Assembly (NCBI GenBank): GCA_023145975.1 | Contig: JAGLCZ010000707.1 | Span: 1-5,228, forward strand | Reading direction: 5' to 3' | From: Candidatus Hydrogenedentota bacterium | GTDB lineage: Bacteria; Hydrogenedentota; Hydrogenedentia; Hydrogenedentales; CAITNO01 | DNA: 5,228 bases | Shown: positions 1-5,228 of the stretch, piece by piece | Layout of the letters: each line of letters begins with the position of its first letter | How positions within the stretch are numbered: the stretch's first letter is position 1 | Made by a program: the position numbers and the translations under genes | Notes under the pieces: model-generated | Databases searched by the model: none | What the model saw: only the letters and a program-made list of their open reading frames with translations | Told to the model about the DNA's origin: nothing

Positions 1-20
1 ACCCGTATTTTTCTGCTCAT
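1..20 (-). CDS. 5' end of an unidentified protein, cut by the window edge
   Basis: Only the first six codons are inside the window, reading M-S-R-K-I-R from an ATG at 18-20. The start is supported by a purine-rich stretch on the same strand (AAAGGA opposite 31-36, continuing into GAAAG), about 10 nt from its core to the ATG, which is slightly long but workable. It has the same orientation as the three upstream genes and follows the yjbQ-like stop codon after 148 nt. Nothing can be said about function from six residues. The basic start (R, K, R) would fit either a cytoplasmic protein or the n-region of a signal peptide. The alternative is a chance ATG behind a purine run. Confidence 0.45.
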
Positions 21-168
21 ATCAATTCTTTCCTTTGTTATCGTTTAGGGATATTTGTCGCAGTATCAAATGAAATGCACTACACCCCAAACTGTTTTAT
101 TTCTAATTCTTCTCATTGTAGAAGGAACATGCAGGATAACGCAAACAGACAACGTTCTCTTTATCGAT

Positions 169-582
169 CTATTCCCCCATTGCCTTAATAATCAAACGCT
201 TTCGACGGAGTCCGTCAAATTCGGCGTAATACACTTGCTGCCAGGGCCCCAGGTCCATGCGTCCCTGGGTGATGGGGATAATCACCTCATGATGAATCAG
301 CAGGTTTTTCAAATGTGCGTCGCCATTTGTTTCCCCCGTACGGTGATGCTGATAATCGTCCCGATAAGGCGCAAGTTTTTCGAGCCACGCATCAATATCC
401 TGAATGAGTCCGTTTTCCGCATCATTGACATAGACTCCCGAAGTAATATGCATTGCAGAAACCAGTACCATTCCTTCGCGAATACCGCTTTTTGATACGA
501 CTGTCTCAACATCAGAGGTGATATTGATATACTCTCGCTTTTTTTGGGTATTGAATTCCATATACTCCGTTGCAAATTTCAT
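169..582 (-). CDS. yjbQ: YjbQ-family protein (UPF0047, secondary thiamine-phosphate synthase type)
   Basis: This 137-residue protein has the normal length and motif order of the YjbQ/UPF0047 family. Visible signatures are H45-I-T-S near the middle, Y77-Q-H-H80, the N86-G-D-A-H90-L segment, V/I-P-I-T followed by Q-G107-R-M-D-L-G112-P-W114-Q-Q, and a closing E-F-D-G124-x-R-R segment. The conserved histidines (H45, H80, H90) are candidates for the family's metal or active site. Family knowledge: some members show weak thiamine-phosphate synthase activity in E. coli, but the main physiological role is unsettled, so the family assignment is firm and the reaction is not. There is no signal peptide, so it should be cytoplasmic. 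The ATG at 580-582 has AAGGA (opposite 589-593) 6 nt upstream, and no earlier start is needed to complete the domain. It lies 100 nt behind the propeller gene, and no thiamine genes are visible nearby. Confidence 0.93.
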   Translation of the reverse strand: MKFATEYMEFNTQKKREYINITSDVETVVSKSGIREGMVLVSAMHITSGVYVNDAENGLIQDIDAWLEKLAPYRDDYQHHRTGETNGDAHLKNLLIHHEVIIPITQGRMDLGPWQQVYYAEFDGLRRKRLIIKAMGE

Positions 583-604
583 ATAGATTCCTTTTTTCAG
601 ACAA

Positions 605-624
605 GCCTCTTTTATAAAAGAGGC
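605..624. repeat. Perfect 20-bp palindrome in the propeller-yjbQ gap
   Basis: GCCTCTTTTATAAAAGAGGC is fully self-complementary, with 10-nt arms and no spacer. As RNA it could fold into an 8-bp stem with a UAUA loop. On the coding (minus) strand it lies 22 nt upstream of the yjbQ-like ATG, about 10 nt before its Shine-Dalgarno, and 58 nt after the propeller stop codon. No U-tract follows it on the minus strand (the sequence continues TTGTCTGAAAAAAGG), so it is not a standard intrinsic terminator in the direction of the genes. On the plus strand a T-rich run follows only after about 6-10 nt, and no gene there needs ending. It could be an operator for a dimeric regulator, a leader hairpin, or a weak terminator. 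The TATAAA at its centre could also act as a -10 box, but no good -35 is present. Confidence 0.6.
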
Positions 625-682
625 ACGACCTTTGCCTTTTATTTTTTCCTGGACACGTTGGGATGTGGCGTACTTTCAGAGA

Positions 683-3600
683 TCAGGGTTTACGTTTGAT
701 ACTCCCTGCCAGTGCTTCCGGGATTAGTGCTATGGAGGTTTGTAATGGATAGGCGCAAGTGCATCCTGAACTGGCTTCAGGTACTAAAACCATGCCGCCC
801 GCCGGGATGATATTGAGCCAGCAACCGGGTCGGGATACTTCAGAGAGCGGGGTTCCTTCGCTGTGGTTTACAGTGGTGTCATACATGCGAGGGACACTGC
901 CGCGTCCGTAGAGATAGTGTTCAGAGCCTGTAAGGCCGCCGCAACCGTGACCGCCCCGGTAGACAAGGTAGTCCTTTTGTTCTCCCGTTTCCAAAGAGAA
1001 AGCGAAGGGACGCGCAAAGATGGTGTCGCCGGTGATGACGGGATGCTGCCATTGTTCGCCGTGAGATCCTTCCAGCCCGGATCGGTCAGTGCCGCGTATG
1101 TTCATACCGGGGAATTTAGTGTGCCAGCGTTCGTTTCCGGATGCCATGTCAAAGGCAAATAGGTCGTAGAAGAGTTGATCTTTTTCGTTATAGGAACCGG
1201 AGGCGATTAGCGTGCCTTTGTCGCCGTTCAAATAGGCAATGTGATCGAAGGGAAAGATAACGGGATGTTCCCAGGCAATGGCGCCCGTGTGCAGATCAAG
1301 TGCAACGAGGTGGGCATCTTCCTTGAGAAAGTCGTTGATGCTTATGCGTCCGTTTACTGTACTCATGGCTTTATCATTCCGGCTTTCGACGAGATATAAG
1401 CGATCTTCACCGGTGGAGAGCATACCGTTCAGAATACGCCCGTTTTCGTAGACCCATCGTTTTTCACCTGTAGTACGGTCGATTGCAAAAAGGCATTCAC
1501 TCATCACAACGGGACGGTAGTCTCCTTCCAGCACATTGATCATATCTTTTCCCATCTTGCTGAAGGAGGCTCCCTGAGCTTGTCCACTACCAATAAGCAG
1601 GTCGTCTTTGTAATTGAGGTAACCCCAGTCGCGTAGGGCACTTCCTGATTCTGGTATTTTGAGGGTATCCTGGTGTTCGCCTGTAGGCAGATCTACTTTC
1701 CAGCATTCTCCCTTTCGAGCAATGTAGAGAGCATCGTTTGTGAGCAGTTGATGTCCGCTGTTTTTCATGGAGCCAACACGACGTGAGTCAGGCACTTCCA
1801 GTTCCCATAGCGGGGAACCATTGTAACCGTCTACAGTAATAATTTTATTATTTGCCGTAATGAATAGCTGTCCTTCCTGAAACAGGGCGGACATAGGACG
1901 GTGATGCCTGTCGACCATTTCGCGTGGGCCGGGTTCCCCGAACCATTGGATAGTGACGGGACCTTGTAGTTCGTCGCCACTGGATGCAGTGTGTGATGCG
2001 TCTGCATAGAGTTGGGTCCATTTTCCTGCGCCCGATACGGCACCGCGTTCAAGAATAAACCATTCGGCATCTTCTTTTACAATATCTGTCGCTTGTTTTG
2101 CGCTATCGCGCAGCTGCCTGTATACGGAGGCATCGATACCATCGCGGGGCAGATAGGCTTTACCGCCATAGGGGCGTAACATTCGGTATATCTCTTTGGG
2201 GTTCCAGGAGAATGCGCCATGGAGCAGTGCTTCTTCAGAAACAATAAGATTGGCCATGTAGCTCGTGTAGGGGAGCCTATTGCTGGTGACCTGCTGCATG
2301 ACAATTCGTTTGCCGTATAGTCCTGTTCCAATCAAGGCGTTACGTGCAGCTGCAATGCGTGCGGCATCCTGTTCTACACCGACAATGCACAGTTCACTGA
2401 TTTTTGAAATTTCATAGGCCAGTCGCCCCTCCCCCGCTCCCAGTACCATACAATAGCCCTGGGTGATGCCTGCGTGTTTGATGATAGCACGAGCGGCACT
2501 TTTGTATAAAGCACTCCATTCATCTTCCGGGTAAGGTGTATCAGTCTGTGGCATGGCGGCAATACGGGCTGTTTCTGTCTCGCCGGTTCCGAAGCAATAG
2601 ATTGCTCCCGTGTTGGAACTGGCATAAAGCCGTCCGTTTGCTGCAGCAAGACCGTAAATACGCCCTTCTGCTTTCGCCTGCCATACTTTTTTTCCGTCTG
2701 ATGTGCGCAATGCGTATATTCTGTCTTGGCCACCCATAAATAAAGTATCGCCTGCGAGAATCATAGAGAAAGGGTCATCTTCGGAATGCTTCCACAAATA
2801 ACAGGTTCTCCGCTCTTTGACGAACTTTCTTATTTCGCCATTCAGTTCTTTCATTTTTTCTTCAATTTGTTTTTGTGCATCCTTGTCTTCACTGTCGATA
2901 TCGCGAAGTTCTTTCTTTAATTCGTCCACGACCTCTTCCCGCTTACTGATTTCAATTGAAAGCTTGAGGTAGCGGGGCCTATCGAGTGCAGCAGCTTCAC
3001 CCGGTGACTGCAGGTAGGCGATTCCATCACGTACCAACATGCGTATACCTGGAAAAGAGGCAACGCGTTCACGGGTATCTTGTGCAGTATCATAGAGCTG
3101 ATTTTTATTGCGTACTCCGGGACCACTGATTACAGCATTGTCTACCAGAAGTGCATAAGCACCCCCCGGTCCCTGCATGGCGCCGATAGGGGCAAGACCT
3201 TCACGGTCGAACATAAAAGGAGCTGTGCGTCCTGTCGGAACAAAAATGCGCGTGGACGAGGCGAGTAAATATCCCTGGGGAGATATACCGGAAGCCGTAT
3301 CACTTTGAAGTACTTCACCGGTAACAGCATCAAGAGCACATTTATAAACTTGTTTAGGCGGGAAAAGACCGGAGAAGAAATAAGCGATTCCGTTATCCAC
3401 CAGCACACCGGTTCGTGCAGGTACATAGGAGATGATACGGCTGTTTCCTGGCAAACGCCGGTCATATTCAGAAGGGGTATATTTCCATACCAGTGCGCCT
3501 GTATTCGCTTGAACGCAATAGGCATATCCATCGTCGGAACTGAAGTAGACACGACCGTCAACTACTGCAGGAGCAAGACGGACAGGACCCTCTGTGAAGA

Positions 3601-3964
3601 AACGCCAGCGTATTGCACCGGTGGCGGTATCGAGGCAATATACTTGATCATCGGAAGATGAACTGTAGAATAAAGCATCCCCAACACTTACTACATGGAA
3701 GGCACGATCATATATAACGACAGGACTCAGGTCGCGTATCTGATGCCAGTAATCCTGCTTCGCAGGTTCCGGCCATGCAGGCTCCGGTCCTTGATTGGGC
3801 ACATGGGTCCATTCAAGATCCAACGGCATATCCAACACCATAGGGGTAATGCCGCTTCGCTGGGCATCGTGCATATATGTGGGCCAGTCTTCGGCAAGTG
3901 CCAGAGTTGTACTGAGAACTGTGAGAATAATCAATCCTGTCAACCAGTGTTTGTTGCTCGTCAT
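683..3964 (-). CDS. Exported PQQ-like beta-propeller protein with an embedded methyltransferase-like domain
   Basis: This 1093-residue protein starts with a clear Sec signal peptide (basic TSNKH, hydrophobic 8-22, likely cleavage A-L-A24/E25), which with AAGGGA 7 nt upstream supports the ATG at 3962-3964. The mature part opens with DWPTYMHDAQRSG (25-38). Propeller repeats of the D-x-x-T/S-G-x-x-x-W type centre on G116, G156, G216 and G424, then on G716, G762, G833, G894, G943 and G992, so blades lie on both sides of an insert. Residues about 329-387 are highly charged and probably a coiled coil. Residues about 480-645 look like a class I SAM-methyltransferase fold: V507-L-G-A-G-E-G513-R loop, E531 after strand 2, and R594-M-L-R-P-Y-G-G. 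The C-terminus has GHGCGG, RPGCW and GCTC motifs. BamB-type (PQQ_2) repeats are structural; nothing shows PQQ binding or dehydrogenase chemistry. It probably works in the periplasm or envelope; partner and substrate are unknown. The frame is intact, with no sign of a sequencing-error fusion. Confidence 0.9.
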   Translation of the reverse strand: MTSNKHWLTGLIILTVLSTTLALAEDWPTYMHDAQRSGITPMVLDMPLDLEWTHVPNQGPEPAWPEPAKQDYWHQIRDLSPVVIYDRAFHVVSVGDALFYSSSSDDQVYCLDTATGAIRWRFFTEGPVRLAPAVVDGRVYFSSDDGYAYCVQANTGALVWKYTPSEYDRRLPGNSRIISYVPARTGVLVDNGIAYFFSGLFPPKQVYKCALDAVTGEVLQSDTASGISPQGYLLASSTRIFVPTGRTAPFMFDREGLAPIGAMQGPGGAYALLVDNAVISGPGVRNKNQLYDTAQDTRERVASFPGIRMLVRDGIAYLQSPGEAAALDRPRYLKLSIEISKREEVVDELKKELRDIDSEDKDAQKQIEEKMKELNGEIRKFVKERRTCYLWKHSEDDPFSMILAGDTLFMGGQDRIYALRTSDGKKVWQAKAEGRIYGLAAANGRLYASSNTGAIYCFGTGETETARIAAMPQTDTPYPEDEWSALYKSAARAIIKHAGITQGYCMVLGAGEGRLAYEISKISELCIVGVEQDAARIAAARNALIGTGLYGKRIVMQQVTSNRLPYTSYMANLIVSEEALLHGAFSWNPKEIYRMLRPYGGKAYLPRDGIDASVYRQLRDSAKQATDIVKEDAEWFILERGAVSGAGKWTQLYADASHTASSGDELQGPVTIQWFGEPGPREMVDRHHRPMSALFQEGQLFITANNKIITVDGYNGSPLWELEVPDSRRVGSMKNSGHQLLTNDALYIARKGECWKVDLPTGEHQDTLKIPESGSALRDWGYLNYKDDLLIGSGQAQGASFSKMGKDMINVLEGDYRPVVMSECLFAIDRTTGEKRWVYENGRILNGMLSTGEDRLYLVESRNDKAMSTVNGRISINDFLKEDAHLVALDLHTGAIAWEHPVIFPFDHIAYLNGDKGTLIASGSYNEKDQLFYDLFAFDMASGNERWHTKFPGMNIRGTDRSGLEGSHGEQWQHPVITGDTIFARPFAFSLETGEQKDYLVYRGGHGCGGLTGSEHYLYGRGSVPRMYDTTVNHSEGTPLSEVSRPGCWLNIIPAGGMVLVPEASSGCTCAYPLQTSIALIPEALAGSIKRKP

Positions 3965-4038
3965 TTTCGTGTCCCTTTTAATCCTTTTTAAAAAGATGTT
4001 ACTTTGTTGTTTATACGGTTTTTTTCAGATTTAGAAAT

Positions 4039-5076
4039 TTATATTTTAGGGCTGCCTTCGAGTACGGGTGGCGGCGGTGGTTCATCAGCAGCACGAAAGG
4101 GCTTGTCTTGTTCAATGAGCCAGTCCCGTGCTTCATCAAGTATTTGCACGATTATTCCAGCATCTTCTTTACGAAGACCCGGGTGATCGCAGGGATACCA
4201 GCGGATTTCTTTGGGTTTTCCGAGGGCTTCATAGAGGGCTTTGCCTGCGGCAGGTATTACCAGTCGGTCTTCAGAACCACTCTGCATTAATACGGGAGTG
4301 TCTTCAGTTAGGTGTGCATAATTTTTGGGGTCGGCTGGTTTCATGATCCATGAAACTATTTGTTTGGCGATCCAGTGTAGTGCTGCATTGTTCATTTCTT
4401 CTTTTATTACAGGTGCGTCCAGCATGAGTTTAATGTCAGCACCGCCTACGACCAGTACTGTGGCGCGAATTCGTTTTTCAAAAGCGGTTAAAGTTGTTCC
4501 TGTGATGGAACCATAACTTGCACCTACAAGATAAATGCGATCAGGGTCGATTTCCGGATGAGTCTGTAAATAATCAATGAGTCGTCGGGCATCGTTGATG
4601 GTTTTCCACGGGCGTTGTCGAAATGCCACTATCGACTTCAGAGCCATCGAAATACCTTTTCCCTTCAATTTTCGTTCCCCCTGCATAGATTGATCAAAGC
4701 ATGCCATGGCAAATCCCGCTTCATTAAAAGGGGTACAGATTTCTTCAATGAACTCTTTGCGTTGACCAATGCCATGTAGAAATATAATGAGAGGAATTTT
4801 TCCGGTTCGTTTTACAGGCAGGGTCATTAGTACTGGAATCGATTCATCCTTTCTTGCATCAATCGAAAAGAGTATCTTTTCAAAATGAATTGGGCGTGTA
4901 ATGCCAAAGAAATCAACGGTTTCATCTTTGACTTCACTTCCGGTTACTTTTACGTTGAATGGGAGTTTCGGATCATATTCGTCAAAATAAGTTTTGTCTG
5001 CCCATACTTTTGCGATGATCACCGTGATGATGAGTACTAATAATAAGCCACCGAGAATTTTGAAAAATTTGCGCAT
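4039..5076 (-). CDS. Membrane-anchored or exported alpha/beta hydrolase, probably an esterase
   Basis: This is a 345-residue serine hydrolase of the alpha/beta fold, resembling the dienelactone hydrolase / acetyl-xylan-esterase-like group. A short basic start (MRKFFK) precedes a hydrophobic segment at about 7-23; V24-W-A26/D27 could be a signal peptidase site, otherwise it is a membrane anchor. There is no lipobox cysteine. The oxyanion-side H101-G is followed by F127-D-Q-S-M-Q-G. The nucleophile elbow is G185-A-S187-Y-G189, the likely acid is D270 in S-G-S-E-D-R, and the likely histidine is H298 in Y-P-C-D-H-P-G, giving a complete triad in the usual order. The C-terminus ends in a proline run (333-337). 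The substrate cannot be read from sequence; ester or short acyl groups are most likely. The ATG at 5074-5076 has AAGGA 8 nt upstream, and the next in-frame Met is well inside the fold. It is first in the same-strand series, 74 nt ahead of the propeller gene. Confidence 0.88.
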   Translation of the reverse strand: MRKFFKILGGLLLVLIITVIIAKVWADKTYFDEYDPKLPFNVKVTGSEVKDETVDFFGITRPIHFEKILFSIDARKDESIPVLMTLPVKRTGKIPLIIFLHGIGQRKEFIEEICTPFNEAGFAMACFDQSMQGERKLKGKGISMALKSIVAFRQRPWKTINDARRLIDYLQTHPEIDPDRIYLVGASYGSITGTTLTAFEKRIRATVLVVGGADIKLMLDAPVIKEEMNNAALHWIAKQIVSWIMKPADPKNYAHLTEDTPVLMQSGSEDRLVIPAAGKALYEALGKPKEIRWYPCDHPGLRKEDAGIIVQILDEARDWLIEQDKPFRAADEPPPPPVLEGSPKI

Positions 5077-5149
5077 ATGGATTTTCCTTATATTTTACCA
5101 AAGGGTTGTAAGCCAGAAAGGCAATAAACTGCGTTCATAAATCATCATC

Positions 5150-5179
5150 ATCCTAGATCAGACTATATGCTTAGGTCAA
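5150..5179 (-). promoter_or_regulatory. Candidate sigma70-type promoter upstream of the hydrolase
   Basis: On the minus strand TTGACC (opposite 5174-5179, five of six consensus bases) is followed after 18 nt by TAGGAT (opposite 5150-5155, four of six). Transcription would begin about 65-70 nt before the hydrolase ATG. This is the best -35/-10 pair I see in the 152-nt upstream region. An alternative is an extended -10 (TGG-TAAAAT) just before the Shine-Dalgarno, which would leave a very short leader and has no matching -35. Promoter consensus in the suspected lineage is poorly known, so this is a weak call. Confidence 0.35.
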
Positions 5180-5186
5180 ACTGATC
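5156..5186. repeat. Short inverted repeat overlapping the candidate promoter
   Basis: GATCAG (5156-5161) and CTGATC (5181-5186) are exact inverted copies separated by 19 nt. They bracket the -35 box and most of the spacer of the candidate hydrolase promoter. This is an arrangement in which a dimeric repressor could block transcription. Six-base arms can occur by chance, so the operator reading is only a suggestion. Confidence 0.25.
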
Positions 5187-5228
5187 GCAGAAGATAAAAG
5201 CGACAAGGTACCTCTTGGTGGATTTATG

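Noticed and set aside
21..168. Small RNA or terminator in the gap after the yjbQ-like gene
   Set aside because: I see only very short inverted matches (for example GAAC at 125-128 with GTTC at 154-157), no stable stem and no T-run, so nothing can be supported here.
55..495. 146-codon open frame on the plus strand antisense to the yjbQ-like gene
   Set aside because: It lies opposite a gene with clear family motifs, starts with a non-ATG codon without a good ribosome binding site, and its product shows no recognisable domain. It is a shadow frame.
605..624. Intrinsic terminator for the propeller gene
   Set aside because: The hairpin is AT-rich at its centre and is followed on the coding strand by TTGTCTGAAAAAA rather than a T-run, so I list it only as a palindrome.
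583..682. TPP riboswitch ahead of the yjbQ-like gene
   Set aside because: The 100-nt gap has no recognisable THI-box core and shows only the palindrome. The thiamine link of this family is in any case not settled.
2030..2527. Methyltransferase domain as a separate gene fused by a sequencing error
   Set aside because: The reading frame runs unbroken through both domain borders, and similar chimeras are known to me from related bacteria.
3305..3661. Plus-strand open frame of 118 codons inside the propeller gene
   Set aside because: It is fully antisense to well-formed propeller repeats, with no domain or promoter. The other frames within 683-3964 on both strands fail for the same reason.
3984..3995. 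12-nt palindrome CTTTTTAAAAAG in front of the propeller gene
   Set aside because: It is pure A/T apart from its end pair, and such stretches are common by chance. It has no G/C stem to form a stable hairpin.
5141..5152. Four tandem ATC triplets as a microsatellite or iteron
   Set aside because: Twelve bases is too short to separate from chance, and no further copies or origin-like features are nearby.

Overview
The window holds three complete genes and the first codons of a fourth, all on the minus strand. In transcription order (right to left) they are a membrane-anchored or exported alpha/beta hydrolase (4039-5076), a 1093-residue exported PQQ-like beta-propeller protein with a methyltransferase-like Rossmann domain embedded in it (683-3964), a small YjbQ-family protein (169-582), and an unidentified gene whose ATG lies at 18-20 and which runs off the left edge. 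All four starts have purine-rich Shine-Dalgarno sequences at workable spacing. The plus strand carries no convincing gene; its open frames are antisense shadows.

The large protein is the best clue to the source. An exported propeller that starts its mature part with a DWPTY...HD..RSG-type motif and carries an internal SAM-dependent-methyltransferase-like domain is, from my memory of the family, typical of Planctomycetota and related lineages (Lentisphaerota, Kiritimatiellota, Hydrogenedentota). Base composition looks balanced to slightly AT-rich. I therefore suggest an environmental or gut bacterium of the PVC group or a neighbour of it, with moderate confidence. I cannot name a genus.

Layout: 5077-5228 is the upstream region of the hydrolase, with one plausible sigma70-type promoter and an overlapping inverted repeat. 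The gaps between genes are 74 nt (hydrolase to propeller), 100 nt (propeller to yjbQ, containing a perfect 20-bp palindrome) and 148 nt (yjbQ to the left-edge gene, in which I see no terminator or clear promoter). Shared orientation allows one transcript, but the gaps are not tight, so co-transcription is a guess.

How the genes work together: the first two products both carry N-terminal export or anchor sequences, so they may act in the cell envelope. The YjbQ-like protein is expected in the cytoplasm and has no evident link to them. I see no defence island, mobile element, CRISPR array or RNA gene, and no clear new multi-gene system. The feature most worth attention is the propeller/methyltransferase chimera: its Rossmann domain keeps the glycine-rich loop but has lost some acidic positions expected in an active methyltransferase, and it sits in a protein predicted to leave the cytoplasm, where SAM is made.
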